The translations under genes were made by a program, and so were the position numbers. Below, piece by piece: positions 42,134 through 51,478 of a DNA stretch of 64,000 nucleotides. The number at the start of each line of letters is the position of its first letter. The stretch's first letter is position 1. Where the stretch lies: positions 1-64,000 of the forward strand of contig JAPLIC010000061.1 of NCBI GenBank assembly GCA_026389315.1, written 5' to 3'. The notes beneath the pieces were generated by a model, which was not told where the DNA came from, searched no databases, and saw only the letters and a list, made by a program, of their open reading frames with translations. This DNA is from Cyanobacteriota bacterium. Lineage in GTDB: Bacteria > Cyanobacteriota > Cyanobacteriia > PCC-6307 > Cyanobiaceae.

Positions 42134-42562
42134 TCAGGTGGTGAGCTTGAGGGCCCAAAGCAGAGAAGCAAAGTTCCAACCAAGGGCATCGAAGAGAATC
42201 ACAGCCTGGGGGTCATCAGCATGGACCAAAGTTTCGGCGAAATGCCTGATCAGCTCAGCTGCACTGAAGTGATAACCTAGCTGAGAGGAAACTGCAACAA
42301 CGCCTTCTGCGGTAGCAATAGGACGAAGTTTTTCTTGAAGCTCTTTATCTTCAGAAAGATTTTTAAGAAAAGAGGCTAAATCATCGTTGGGACGGATGAG
42401 CGTTTCGGCGAAGTGATGGATCAGATCAGGTTCGGTAAACTTATAGCCCCTGCTTGAACCGACCTCCACCAACCCCTGGATGGAGGTGGTTTCACGCAGG
42501 GTTTGCTGGAGTTCTTCATCGGCGGAAAGTTCGTTTAAAAACGAAAACAATTCTTCTTTCAT
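42134..42562 (-). CDS. Tandem Nif11-domain protein
   Basis: These 142 residues carry two Nif11 repeats. The first is FLNELSADEELQQTLRETTS, then LVEVGSSRGYKFTEPDLIHH (about 5-55). The second is SFLKNLSEDKELQEKLRPIA, then VVAVSSQLGYHFSAAELIRH (about 63-115). Nif11 domains often act as leader regions of ribosomal peptides (nitrile-hydratase-like leader peptides), but no GG-ending leader or Cys/Ser-rich core follows, and no modification enzyme is nearby. The tail GWNFASLLWALKLTT is hydrophobic. ATG 42562 is preferred to TTG 42565. Function unknown. Confidence 0.75.
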   Translation of the reverse strand: MKEELFSFLNELSADEELQQTLRETTSIQGLVEVGSSRGYKFTEPDLIHHFAETLIRPNDDLASFLKNLSEDKELQEKLRPIATAEGVVAVSSQLGYHFSAAELIRHFAETLVHADDPQAVILFDALGWNFASLLWALKLTT

Positions 42563-42666
42563 CAAAAATTATTGAAATTTTTGTCGGGAGTAAGTTAGCA
42601 GCCAGACCCGCCGAAACTCAATAAAATTCGCTCCATGGACAATTTTGCAAATCTATAAAAGTTTTC

Positions 42667-43134
42667 TCAACCCAGCAGCATGCCGCCCCTAGGGCTGAGC
42701 ACGGCCTGGGCGCTGCGCAGGTCGTAGTGCAAATCGGCCAGGCTGCATTGGCCCAGCTCCCGCTCCAAGGTCGCCCTCAGACGACGCTCCAACAACTGGG
42801 CCACCCGATCGGCCGCCGTAACGGTGGCGGGCTGGCGCCGATCGACGGCCCCTTGCTGGCGCTCCAGAGCCCCCACCACTTCGGCCAGGGAAATCAGGGG
42901 AGCCCCTCGGGCCAGGCGGTAGCCCCCCACCCTGCCGCGACGGGCCTCCAGCAGCCCCGATCGCCTCAAACGCAGCAGCAATTGCTCCAACATGGGCGCC
43001 GGCAACGCCTGGCAAGCGGCCAGGTCCGTCACCGATCGCCACCGGGGGGGGCTGTCCTCCGCCAGCTCCAGCAGGGCCTTGAGGGCATGCACGACCTGGC
43101 GGCCCAGCAGGGGGGAGGGGGGCCCGCTGGCCAT
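42667..43134 (-). CDS. Rrf2-family winged-helix protein without cluster cysteines
   Basis: This 155-residue protein has QVVHALKALLELAEDSPPRW, PAPMLEQLLLRLRRSGLLEA and GRVGGYRLARGAPLISLAEV, the Rrf2 helix-turn-helix and wing. The region that in IscR carries three cysteines has none, so no Fe-S cluster is expected. Its ATG overlaps the ubiD stop, so it is the second gene of a ubiD operon. It may respond to a small molecule or redox state rather than Fe-S status. Confidence 0.75.
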   Translation of the reverse strand: MASGPPSPLLGRQVVHALKALLELAEDSPPRWRSVTDLAACQALPAPMLEQLLLRLRRSGLLEARRGRVGGYRLARGAPLISLAEVVGALERQQGAVDRRQPATVTAADRVAQLLERRLRATLERELGQCSLADLHYDLRSAQAVLSPRGGMLLG

Positions 43135-44690
43135 CAGAGCGGCCGGCGCCCCAGGGTCAACCGCTCCAATACGTGCTCCAGGGTGTAGCCGAACAGGGCC
43201 GGATCCGGTTCGCGGCCCCCCAAATCCGCCAGGCCCAGTTCGGCCCAGCGCTGATCCACCCGCGCTTCGGTGGCGGCATCGCGGCTCAGGGGTTGGCCCC
43301 AGTCATGGCGTTTCTCAGGTCCCACCTTGGTGGTGGCGTCGATCGCCAGTCGGCCGCCCAAGCCAAGACGCTCACTGGCGAAATCGAGGCTGTCAAAGGG
43401 GGTGTCCTCCAACACGAACAGGTCCCGCTGGGGATCGACAAGGGAACTGAGGGCCCAGACCACCTGGCGGGGATCGCGGATGTTGATGGTTTGATCCACC
43501 ACCACCACAAATTTGGTGTAGGTGAACTGGGGCAGGGCGCTCCAGAACGCCATGGCCGCCCGGCGGGCCTGGCCCGGATAGGCCTTATCGATACTCAAGA
43601 TCGCCAATTTGTAGCTGAGGGCCTCCATCGGCAAAAAGAAATCGACAATCTCAGGGATCTGTTGCCGCAAGATCGGCGTATAGAGGCGGTTGAGGGCGAT
43701 GGCCAACATCGCCTCCTCCTTGGGGGGGCGGCCGCTAAAGGTGGTCAGCAGGATCGGATCCCGGCGGTGGGTCACGCAGTGAAACCGCACCAGGGGGGAG
43801 GCCTCAACGCCGCCGTAAAAACCCATGTGATCGCCGAACGGGCCATCCGGCAATTCCTCCCCCGGAGTAATGGTGCCTTCAAGCACCAATTCGCTGTGGG
43901 AGGGCACCTCCAAGTCCAGGGTTTTGCAACGGGCCAGCCGCACCCCCTCGCCCCCGTACAGCCCCGCAAACAGCCATTCACTCAACTGCACCGGAATCGG
44001 CGTGGCGGCGGCCATCAGCAAAAGGGGATGGACCCCTAGGGCAATGGCGATTTCCAGGGGCTTGCCCAGGGCCGCCGCCTTGCGCAGGTGGCGCGCTCCC
44101 CCCCGCACACTCAGCCAGTGCACCGTCATGGTGTTGATGGACTGCCGTTGCAGGCGGTAGACACCAACGTTGGGGGTGCCGGTTTCCGGATCCTTGGTGA
44201 TCACCAAGCCCAGGGTGATCACCCCGCCGGCGTCCCCCGGCCAGGGCCTCAGCAGGGGCAAGCTGTGCAGGTTCACCTGATCGCCTTGCAGCACCACCTG
44301 GCGGCAGGGCGGCGTCAGATCCCGGTCCGGCCGAGCCCGGGCCAGGTCCCAGAGCAGGCCGCCATAGCGCTTCAGATCGGCCAAGCCCTTGGGGGGACGA
44401 GGTTGCTGGAGCAACGCCAGGCGTTCGCCGAGGGCCTCCAGTTCTTGTGGTTGCTCCATGCCCATCGACCACAGCACCCGCTCGACGGTGCCGAGCAGGT
44501 TGACGGCCACCGGCATGGATGAGCCCCGGACGTTTTCAAAGATCAGGGCCGGTCCCCCCAGGGCCAGGACCCGGTCGGCGATCGCAGCCAGTTCAAGATC
44601 TGGATCAACTGGCGCTGAAATTCGTCGCAATTGGCCCCGTCGTTCGAGCAGCTGCAGGAATCCCCGCAAATCGCGGCCCTGTTGCGCCAT
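43134..44690 (-). CDS. ubiD: UbiD-family decarboxylase
   Basis: The roughly 518-residue enzyme has RDLRGFLQLLERRGQLRRIS, NTMTVHWLSVRGGARHLRKA, GEELPDGPFGDHMGFYGG and FTYTKFVVVVDQTINIRDPR. These are UbiD hallmarks, including the E-x2-P-D-G-P-F-G-D prenyl-FMN site region. It most likely decarboxylates the polyprenyl-hydroxybenzoate precursor in plastoquinone synthesis, which fits the solanesyl diphosphate synthase further along. The start is ATG 44690; the frame continues to 44738. No ubiX gene is visible in the window to supply prenyl-FMN. Confidence 0.85.
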   Translation of the reverse strand: MAQQGRDLRGFLQLLERRGQLRRISAPVDPDLELAAIADRVLALGGPALIFENVRGSSMPVAVNLLGTVERVLWSMGMEQPQELEALGERLALLQQPRPPKGLADLKRYGGLLWDLARARPDRDLTPPCRQVVLQGDQVNLHSLPLLRPWPGDAGGVITLGLVITKDPETGTPNVGVYRLQRQSINTMTVHWLSVRGGARHLRKAAALGKPLEIAIALGVHPLLLMAAATPIPVQLSEWLFAGLYGGEGVRLARCKTLDLEVPSHSELVLEGTITPGEELPDGPFGDHMGFYGGVEASPLVRFHCVTHRRDPILLTTFSGRPPKEEAMLAIALNRLYTPILRQQIPEIVDFFLPMEALSYKLAILSIDKAYPGQARRAAMAFWSALPQFTYTKFVVVVDQTINIRDPRQVVWALSSLVDPQRDLFVLEDTPFDSLDFASERLGLGGRLAIDATTKVGPEKRHDWGQPLSRDAATEARVDQRWAELGLADLGGREPDPALFGYTLEHVLERLTLGRRPL

Positions 44691-44950
44691 CACTCCTGGC
44701 ACGCTGAAGACCCCCGTTGCAACCCCACTTTGGCGCATCGCGACTGCCTTTGGGTCCAGGGCCAGGGGAAATCACAGCAAAAACCAAGGCCAAAAAATCA
44801 GTAGCAATGGAGACTGATTTGCCCAGAACACGAGTAAAGAATTGGCTTTGTTGCCCTTGATACATACTTCAGTAGAGGTGAGTATAAAATCTCATTTGAC
44901 TGCTTTAGAGATGGTGGTGACGGAACGTAATGGTATAGTCTTAAACAATC

Positions 44951-45607
44951 ATGAAGGGAGAGTCGCTAGTGACAATTGCTCATGACCAACCGGCTCCCAA
45001 GCTTGTCCAATCCCTGTGGCGAGCCTTAATCCCATGGCCCTTCCTCCAAATCGCCACTCTCATTGGCTTGGGCCTGATCAAGTTTTTTGCCATACCCCGC
45101 CTAAGCCAGCTACAGGCAGCCGATGCGGCAAGCACCACCCCCAACACCCCCAAGCAAACCTGGTTCCCGGCGGAGTATCGGGCCTGGAAACAATCGAGCG
45201 CCTGGAAACCCCAAATCATTTCGTCCCTGTTGGATCGTCCCGCCTGCAAATCCGACCAGACATGCCTGCCGGTGAAAGTCATCACCCGTGACGATTGCAA
45301 ACTTCTCGCCGTCTCCGCATCCCTGGTGAATCCCACCACAGGCCAAACTTTGCTGGCTACCGCCAACACGCCAAAGGTGGAAGCGGGCCAGGAGCAAAAT
45401 CTGACGCTGCGTTGGAACCTGCCCCCCGCCCAGGCCAATCAAATCCTGGCCCGTGAAACTGTCCGCAAGACCCAAATCGATACCTTGGCTGATCGCCAAG
45501 AAAATTCAAGCCTTAAGGACCTCGCAGTGGCCCACATCAGTACTAAATTGATTCCGGCGCCCCCTGCTTGGCAGTCCGTGACGATCCAGGACATTCGTTG
45601 CCTGTAA
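44951..45607 (+). CDS. Single-pass membrane protein of unknown function
   Basis: This 218-residue protein has one transmembrane helix near residues 28-50 (PWPFLQIATLIGLGLIKFFA). An extracytoplasmic domain follows with a probable disulfide pair around CKSDQTC and cysteines at DDCK and the C-terminal IRCL. Repeated short strands (KVITRDDCKLLAVSASL, NLTLRWNLPP) suggest a beta-rich fold. It stands alone between ubiD (divergent) and comB. I do not recognise the family. Confidence 0.55.
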   Translation: MKGESLVTIAHDQPAPKLVQSLWRALIPWPFLQIATLIGLGLIKFFAIPRLSQLQAADAASTTPNTPKQTWFPAEYRAWKQSSAWKPQIISSLLDRPACKSDQTCLPVKVITRDDCKLLAVSASLVNPTTGQTLLATANTPKVEAGQEQNLTLRWNLPPAQANQILARETVRKTQIDTLADRQENSSLKDLAVAHISTKLIPAPPAWQSVTIQDIRCL

Positions 45608-45669
45608 ACACCCTGGACGAGGGCTGACACACTGGCCTGCGCCAGCCCAAGAAGCCCAGTCTGTTCGCC

Positions 45670-46425
45670 ATGCAAGTCAACTATTTCCATACCTCCGAGG
45701 CGGTGCCTCCGGTCCTGGGTCCGGCCGAAGGGGGACCCGATGCCGCCGTCGTCATCGACGTGCTGCGGGCTACCACCACGATCGCCTGGTCACTGCATAA
45801 CGGCGCCGAGGCGGTTGCCGCCTTCGCCGATCTCACCGCCTTGGAAACCGCCGCCGCCGCCTGGCCCCCGGAGCGGTGCCTGCGGGCAGGAGAGCGGGGC
45901 GGCCAGCGCGTCAGCGGTTACGACCTGGGCAATTCCCCCCTGGCGGTCACGCCGGGGTTAGTCGGGGGCAAGCGCATTTTCATGAGCACCACCAACGGCA
46001 CCCGCTCCCTGGCGGCGGTCGGCGCCGTGCCTTTGCTGCTCACCGCCTGCTTGCCCAACCGGCGGGCCGTGGCCAGGCGCCTCATCGAACGCGACAGCCA
46101 GCGGGTCTGGATCGTCGGCAGCGGCTGGGAGGGGGATTACTCCCTGGAGGACAGCCTGGCGGCGGGAGCCCTGGCCGCCGCCCTGGAGGAACTGGCCCAG
46201 GCTGCCCGACTGGAGCTGCGCTATGGCAATGACGAGATGGTCGCCGCCCTGGCCCTATGGCAGCAGTGGTCCCAAAACCCCGAGGGCTGCCTGAGGACCG
46301 CCAGCCACGGCCAACGGCTGATTGGGCTTGGCGATCATGACGCCGATTTCGCCTGCTGCGCAGCGGTTGACAGCCTTGAGATCGTGCCGATGCAGGCCGA
46401 AGCGGGAGTGCTGCGGGCCAGCTGA
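45670..46425 (+). CDS. comB: 2-phosphosulfolactate phosphatase-family protein (ComB-like)
   Basis: This 251-residue protein has [60 protein letters not shown] and [13 protein letters not shown], the ComB family pattern. In methanogens ComB acts in coenzyme M synthesis. Cyanobacteria lack that pathway, so the substrate here is probably another phosphorylated compound. The gene precedes the nitrilase by about 90 bp on the same strand. Confidence 0.82.
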   Translation: MQVNYFHTSEAVPPVLGPAEGGPDAAVVIDVLRATTTIAWSLHNGAEAVAAFADLTALETAAAAWPPERCLRAGERGGQRVSGYDLGNSPLAVTPGLVGGKRIFMSTTNGTRSLAAVGAVPLLLTACLPNRRAVARRLIERDSQRVWIVGSGWEGDYSLEDSLAAGALAAALEELAQAARLELRYGNDEMVAALALWQQWSQNPEGCLRTASHGQRLIGLGDHDADFACCAAVDSLEIVPMQAEAGVLRAS

Positions 46426-46513
46426 ACCGCCGAAGTGCACAGAGTCCGGTAAGGAGCTGGATAGGTGATGGGGCGACGCCTAAACTTTGGTGGCGGCCTG
46501 CGGATGAGAGACG

Positions 46514-47332
46514 TTGAGCAGTTTTCTGGCGGCGGCCCTCCAGCTCACCAGCACCCCGGATCCCGACGCCAATCTGGCCGCCGCGGAAGAGCAGATCGAA
46601 CTCGCCGCCCGCCGGGGCGCCGAGTTGGTGGGGCTGCCTGAAAACTTCGCCTTCATGGGAGCCGACCAAACAAGGCTTGAACTGGCCCCGACCTTGGCCG
46701 AACGCTGCAGTCGCTTTCTGGTGACGATGGCCCGTCGCTATCAAGTGACCCTGCTGGGGGGAGGTTTCCCAGTGCCGGCAGGCGAAGGCGCCACCTTTAA
46801 CCGTTGCGAACTGGTGGGCACCGAAGGCCAGCTGCTAGCGCGCTACGACAAAATCCATCTTTTTGATGTTGATATCCCCGATGGCACCACCTACCGGGAA
46901 TCGGCGACCGTTCGGCCGGGCCAGGAGCTGCCGCCCGTGGTGGATGTGCCGGGCCTCTGTCGCATCGGACTCTCCATTTGCTACGACGTCCGCTTCCCAG
47001 AGCTCTACCGCCACCTGGCGGCCGCCGGGGCCCAGGTGCTGCTGGTGCCCGCCGCCTTCACTGCCTACACCGGCAAGGACCATTGGCAGGTGCTGCTCCA
47101 GGCCCGGGCCATCGAGAACACCGCCTACGTGATGGCCCCCGCCCAGACCGGCCTCCATTACGGCCGTCGCCAAACCCATGGCCATGCTCTGGTGATTGAT
47201 CCCTGGGGAACGGTGCTGGCCGATGCGGGGCTGGCACCGGGCCTCGCCCTAGGGCCCATCGATACCGCCCACAGTCAACGGGTCCGGCAACAGATGCCCA
47301 GCCTGCGCCATCGTCATCCCACGTTGTTCTGA
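46514..47332 (+). CDS. Carbon-nitrogen hydrolase (nitrilase/Nit1 family)
   Basis: This 272-residue amidase has a complete Glu-Lys-Cys triad: VGLPENFAFMG, ARYDKIHLFDVDIPDG and IGLSICYDVRFPELYR. LLVPAAFTAYTGKDHWQVLL and ARAIENTAYVMAPAQTG are also typical. It is closest to Nit1/Nit2 proteins, which repair deaminated glutathione or hydrolyse omega-amides. The start is TTG 46514, which follows a GAGAC-like weak RBS. The amidase gene starts 7 bp after its stop. Confidence 0.85.
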   Translation: MSSFLAAALQLTSTPDPDANLAAAEEQIELAARRGAELVGLPENFAFMGADQTRLELAPTLAERCSRFLVTMARRYQVTLLGGGFPVPAGEGATFNRCELVGTEGQLLARYDKIHLFDVDIPDGTTYRESATVRPGQELPPVVDVPGLCRIGLSICYDVRFPELYRHLAAAGAQVLLVPAAFTAYTGKDHWQVLLQARAIENTAYVMAPAQTGLHYGRRQTHGHALVIDPWGTVLADAGLAPGLALGPIDTAHSQRVRQQMPSLRHRHPTLF

Positions 47333-47339
47333 GCGCCAG

Positions 47340-48509
47340 ATGGGCGGCAGGACAACCAACGAAACGGGCCCCCAAAGCCCCATCCCCCCCCCGCGTCGAT
47401 TGCCTCGGGGTCTTCTCCATGGCCTCTGGGCGGCTCCCTGGATGATCAGCGCCGTGGCGGTTCCCACGCCTGTTCTGGCCGGAAGCACGCTCTCGGCCTG
47501 GCGCGTCAGCCCGGATCGGGGCATCGAACTGCGAACCGCCCCGGGTACCCCGGTGCGGGCCTACTACGAGGAAGGCGGCCAGGGGGCAGGTCCGCGCATC
47601 TGGTTCGACCTGCCCGGCGCCCCACTGCGGCGTCGCTCCCTGAGCGGTGCCGGCCTGCTGCAGGAAGTGCGGGTTGGGCAGCCCGACGAGAGCACCACCC
47701 GGCTGGTGCTGGAGTTCAGGGCGGGCCTGCGGCTCGATCCGCGCCAATTGCGCTTGGTGGGCACCAGCCGGGATCGCTGGCGCATGGATCTGCGCCAGTT
47801 TCCCCCCAGGAGCTTGCCCATCCTGGGGGAAGGCCAGATGGAAAGCCCCGCCTGGCCCGCCCAGGCAGGTCAGAACTTACGGGCCCCCCGCCTTGGCCCA
47901 GTCTTGGGCCGGGGCCAGAGCAACCCGACCAACACCCCCTTGCCCCGTCTGAACCGGGGTCGTTACCTGGTGGTGATCGATCCCGGCCATGGCGGGCCAG
48001 ACCCCGGGGCCATAGGCATCCAGGGCCTGCGGGAAACCGACGTGGTGCTGGATGTGGCCCTCCAAACCGCCAGGTTGTTGCAATCCCGGGGGGTGCAGGT
48101 GCTGCTGACCCGCACCTCGGAGGTGGATGTGGACCTGCCCCCCCGGGTGGATCTGGCCAACCGCAGCCAGGCCGACCTGTTCGTGAGCCTGCACGCCAAC
48201 GCCCTGACCATGGATCGACCCGATGTAAATGGGATCGAAACGTTCTATTACGAGGGTGGGCTCTCCTACCGCCTGGCCGATGCCTTGCAGCAACGCCTGA
48301 TGGCGATCTCCCCCGGCACCCCCGACCGGGGCGCCCGTCCGGGGCGCTTTTTCGTCCTCCGCCGCACCGTGATGCCCTCGGTCCTCACCGAAATGGGCTT
48401 CGTTACGGGCGAGGTCGACGCACCGCGGTTGGCCAGCCGGCCTTACCGTCGCCAGTTGGCGCAGGCCCTCGCCGCCGGCATCCTGTCCTTCCTGACGCAA
48501 TCGTCTTGA
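47340..48509 (+). CDS. amiC: N-acetylmuramoyl-L-alanine amidase (AmiC-like)
   Basis: This 389-residue enzyme cleaves the amide between MurNAc and the stem peptide. A signal-like hydrophobic stretch (about 23-47) is followed by an AMIN-type beta domain (about 50-150). The Amidase_3 domain has YLVVIDPGHGGPDPGAIGIQ (zinc His), LRETDVVLDVALQTARLL, SLHANALTMDRPDVNG (second His) and VLTEMGFVTG (catalytic Glu). It is the cell-separation/envelope partner of the murI gene that overlaps its end. Confidence 0.88.
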   Translation: MGGRTTNETGPQSPIPPPRRLPRGLLHGLWAAPWMISAVAVPTPVLAGSTLSAWRVSPDRGIELRTAPGTPVRAYYEEGGQGAGPRIWFDLPGAPLRRRSLSGAGLLQEVRVGQPDESTTRLVLEFRAGLRLDPRQLRLVGTSRDRWRMDLRQFPPRSLPILGEGQMESPAWPAQAGQNLRAPRLGPVLGRGQSNPTNTPLPRLNRGRYLVVIDPGHGGPDPGAIGIQGLRETDVVLDVALQTARLLQSRGVQVLLTRTSEVDVDLPPRVDLANRSQADLFVSLHANALTMDRPDVNGIETFYYEGGLSYRLADALQQRLMAISPGTPDRGARPGRFFVLRRTVMPSVLTEMGFVTGEVDAPRLASRPYRRQLAQALAAGILSFLTQSS

Positions 48510-49330
48510 GCCTCCTCATTGGATTGTTCGACAGCGGCCTCGGCGGTCTGACCGTGTTGCGCCAGGTCCACGCCCTTTATCCCCACAGTCGCTGCCTCTA
48601 TCTAGGCGACACGGCCCGGGTGCCCTATGGCCAGCGCTCCTGTGCCGATCTGCGGGAGATCGCCGCGGAGGTGGCCCATTGGCTGCGCCAGCAGGGGGTG
48701 GGAGTGCTGGTCATGGCCTGCAACACCTCCAATGCCGTGGCCTTCGATGTGGCCGTCGCCGAAGCTGGCGTGCCGGTGCTGGGCCTGATCGACAGCATGG
48801 CCGCCGAGATCCGCACCGACCGGGTGGGGGTGCTGGCCACCCCCGCCACCGTGGCCAGCGGGGCTTACCGGCGGGCCATCCAGGCGGTGCGTCCCGAAGC
48901 CGAAGTGCTCGAAATCGCCTGTCCCAGTTTTGTACCCTCCATCGAGGCCGGCATCCGTGACGGAGCGGAGCTGAGGGCCGCGGCCCGGGGCCACATCGAA
49001 CCGCTGCTCGCTGCCCGGGTGGAGGCGATTGTGTTGGGGTGCACCCACTACCCGATGTTGCGCCCGATGCTCAAGGAACTGGTGCCCGTGGGAGTCCGGC
49101 TACTGGATCCCGCCGCCGCCGTGGCGCGACGGCTCGGCCCCCTGCTCACCAGCCTGGGGGATCCCTCGGAACGGGAAAGCCAGGGGGTGCCACTTCCTCC
49201 TCCCATGGAGCGCACCCGCTTTTGCGTCACCGGCTCGGCCCGGGATTTTGCGATCGCCGCCACCGACTGGCTGGGATCGGAGCCCCTGGTTCGCAGCGTC
49301 AGCCTCCACTCACCAGTGCGGGGCTTCTAG
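48506..49330 (+). CDS. murI: Glutamate racemase
   Basis: This 274-residue enzyme makes D-glutamate for peptidoglycan. The catalytic cysteines are visible in VMACNTSNAVAF (about Cys72) and VLGCTHYPMLRPML (about Cys179). The N-terminus is LIGLFDSGLGGLTVLRQV and the phosphate/carboxylate turn is YLGDTARVPYG. The start is TTG 48506, overlapping the amidase stop by 4 bp, so the two wall genes are coupled. Confidence 0.92.
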   Translation: MSLLIGLFDSGLGGLTVLRQVHALYPHSRCLYLGDTARVPYGQRSCADLREIAAEVAHWLRQQGVGVLVMACNTSNAVAFDVAVAEAGVPVLGLIDSMAAEIRTDRVGVLATPATVASGAYRRAIQAVRPEAEVLEIACPSFVPSIEAGIRDGAELRAAARGHIEPLLAARVEAIVLGCTHYPMLRPMLKELVPVGVRLLDPAAAVARRLGPLLTSLGDPSERESQGVPLPPPMERTRFCVTGSARDFAIAATDWLGSEPLVRSVSLHSPVRGF

Positions 49331-49353
49331 GATCCTCACGTCTGGGAGGAGTC

Positions 49354-50325
49354 GTGACCACGGTTGCAGAGCTGCTACAGCCGGTTGAGTCCGACCTGGA
49401 CACGCTTCTGGCCGAACTTCGTAGTCTCATTGGTGCCGGCCATCCCATCTTGCAGGCGGCGGCCGAACATCTTTTTGCCGCTGGTGGCAAGCGACTGCGG
49501 CCTGGCATCGTCTTGTTGCTTTCCAAAGCCATCTCCGTAGATGGCACCCTGAGTGCGCGGCACAGGCGCCTGGCCGAGATCACCGAAATGATCCATACCG
49601 CCTCGCTGGTTCACGACGATGTGGTGGATGGGGCCGCCACCCGCCGTGGCGTCGCCACGGTCCACAGCCGCTTTAATCACCGGGTTGCGGTGTTGGCCGG
49701 TGATTTTCTCTTCGCCCAGGCCAGTTGGCACCTGGCCAACCTTGACGATCTCGAGGTGGTGAAACTCCTGTCTCGGGTGATCATGGATCTGGCCGAAGGG
49801 GAAGTACGCCAAGGGTTGTTTCGCTACGACACTGGCCAGAGCCTCGAGACCTATCTCGACAAGAGCTATTGCAAGACCGCCTCCCTGATGGCTAACAGCG
49901 CCCGAGCCTGCGGGGTACTCTCCGGTCTTCAACCCGAGCGGCTCACCAGCCTGCATCAGTTCGGCCGACAACTGGGCCTGGCCTTCCAGGTTGTCGATGA
50001 CATCCTCGATTTCACCGGCAGCGACCAGGAACTGGGCAAACCGGCCGCCAGCGATCTGGCTGCCGGTTATCTGACCGCCCCGGTGCTCTATGCCCTCGAA
50101 GAGCGGCCCGCCCTGGCCGGCCTGATCGAGCGGGAGTTTTGTGATGCAGGTGACCTTGAACAGGCCCTCTCCCTGGTGCGCGATTGTGAGGCCATTCCCC
50201 GTTCGCGCCAATTGGCGGAAGGCTTTGCCCGCCAGGCCCAGACCGCGATCGGCTGGTTGCCGCCATCGGAAGCCCGCGGCGCCCTCAGGGCCTTGCCTGA
50301 TTTCGTCCTTAGTCGGCTGTACTGA
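49354..50325 (+). CDS. sps: Solanesyl diphosphate synthase (trans-prenyltransferase)
   Basis: This 323-residue enzyme elongates to C45 for the plastoquinone side chain. The two Asp-rich motifs are LVHDDVVDGAATRRG and FQVVDDILDFTGSDQELGKP. GGKRLRPGIVLLLSKA and FLFAQASWHLANLD are also conserved. GTG 49354 has a good GGAGGA RBS (49345-49350) and the expected length. It follows murI and ends before a convergent HAD gene. Confidence 0.9.
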   Translation: MTTVAELLQPVESDLDTLLAELRSLIGAGHPILQAAAEHLFAAGGKRLRPGIVLLLSKAISVDGTLSARHRRLAEITEMIHTASLVHDDVVDGAATRRGVATVHSRFNHRVAVLAGDFLFAQASWHLANLDDLEVVKLLSRVIMDLAEGEVRQGLFRYDTGQSLETYLDKSYCKTASLMANSARACGVLSGLQPERLTSLHQFGRQLGLAFQVVDDILDFTGSDQELGKPAASDLAAGYLTAPVLYALEERPALAGLIEREFCDAGDLEQALSLVRDCEAIPRSRQLAEGFARQAQTAIGWLPPSEARGALRALPDFVLSRLY

Positions 50326-50343
50326 GACCTCCGGCTCTGGCCA

Positions 50344-51009
50344 TCAGTCCAGGCTCAGCTCCGCCAGGCTGCCAAGCAGATGATCGGCGCAGTCCCGTAA
50401 TTCACTCAGGACGTTCGCTGGCAGATCGGCGCCTGGCACCACATGGACCACACAGCCAGCGGCTCGGGCCGATTGGGCCCCGGCCAGGGAATCTTCGAAA
50501 GCCCAGCAGTCGCCAGGGGCGACCCCCAAGCGCCGGGCCGCCAACAAAAACGGATCCGGCGCCGGCTTGCCTAACCCCAGATCTGGATCATCCCCCAAGA
50601 CCCGCTCGCTGATGAATTCCAGCCAGGGGTGGGGGGCACACTTGCGTTCAACCGCGTCCCTGCCACTGCTGGTGACCAAGGCCATGGCCACCTGCAGCTC
50701 CCGGAGGCGCTCCAGCAACTCCCGGGCGCCTGGCATGGGAACAGCGCCCTGGAGCAGCCGCTGGACGATGGGTTGCTGCACGGCCAGCAATTCGGCGGCG
50801 CTGGGCACCGCCTGGCCCGCCTCAGCAATCCAGGCGCGCACCTGATCGACGTTGTCACTGCGGCGCCGCCCCCGCAAACTCAACAGCTGCCCAGGGAGCA
50901 GCAGGAGGCCAAAACGAGCCGCAGCCTGGCTCCAGGCCTTGGAGTGGTGGGGCTCGGTATCAAGGAGCAGCCCATCGAGATCAAACAGGCAGGCGGCGGG
51001 TCTCTTCAT
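50344..51009 (-). CDS. HAD-superfamily phosphatase (beta-phosphoglucomutase-like)
   Basis: This 221-residue HAD hydrolase has nucleophile ACLFDLDGLLLDTEPHH, ALVTSSGRDAVERK (motif II), LGKPAPDPFLLAARRLG (motif III Lys) and CWAFEDSLAGAQSARAAGCV (motif IV). The helical cap between residues about 15 and 85 places it in subfamily I. Substrate not deducible. It is convergent with sps and close to the 51052 gene. Confidence 0.82.
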   Translation of the reverse strand: MKRPAACLFDLDGLLLDTEPHHSKAWSQAAARFGLLLLPGQLLSLRGRRRSDNVDQVRAWIAEAGQAVPSAAELLAVQQPIVQRLLQGAVPMPGARELLERLRELQVAMALVTSSGRDAVERKCAPHPWLEFISERVLGDDPDLGLGKPAPDPFLLAARRLGVAPGDCWAFEDSLAGAQSARAAGCVVHVVPGADLPANVLSELRDCADHLLGSLAELSLD

Positions 51010-51051
51010 GATTCCAGCCTGAAGTCGGTGGAGGCTGGCTGGCGAGGCCCC

Positions 51052-51360
51052 CTAGTCCACCTCTGGGTAGCGGTCTTCCAGGGCCGTTTCCAAGGTGGTG
51101 AGCAATAAAACCAGGGCGTCATGTTGATTGAGATCCGGACCACTGACCTGCTGAATCCAGCGATGGCAGAGCGCCTCAATCTGAAGGAAGAGATCGCCGC
51201 CACCACGCAGGGTCGTCATCACCTGCTCCATGCGGGCTTCGTCGATCTCGGGGGGGAGACCCACCACATAGCGGCGACCGTCCGTGCCCACATACGAAAG
51301 CACACCCTGATCATCGAGGCTGGGGGCTGCCAGTGGGGTTACGGGTGCTTCTTCCTCCAT
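51052..51360 (-). CDS. Conserved-looking small acidic protein
   Basis: From ATG 51360 the frame encodes 102 residues. MEEEAPVTPLAAPSLDDQGV is followed by LSYVGTDGRRYVVGLPPEID, then MEQVMTTLRGGGDLFLQIEA and a C-terminal helix ending EDRYPEVD. It is acidic and soluble, with one cysteine pair unlikely to bind metal. The frame extends to 51411 but that part looks unstructured. I know similar short cyanobacterial proteins but no function. Confidence 0.6.
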   Translation of the reverse strand: MEEEAPVTPLAAPSLDDQGVLSYVGTDGRRYVVGLPPEIDEARMEQVMTTLRGGGDLFLQIEALCHRWIQQVSGPDLNQHDALVLLLTTLETALEDRYPEVD

Positions 51361-51478
51361 GGCCCATCCTGCTGCTGTTTCATGCCTAGCTGCGCCGGCA
51401 GCGATTGCCAAGGGCCAATCAGCACCCCTGATGGCCCCTGGTCTTGGCGGCGGTGCTTGTGCCAGGGAAGCGCAGGAT

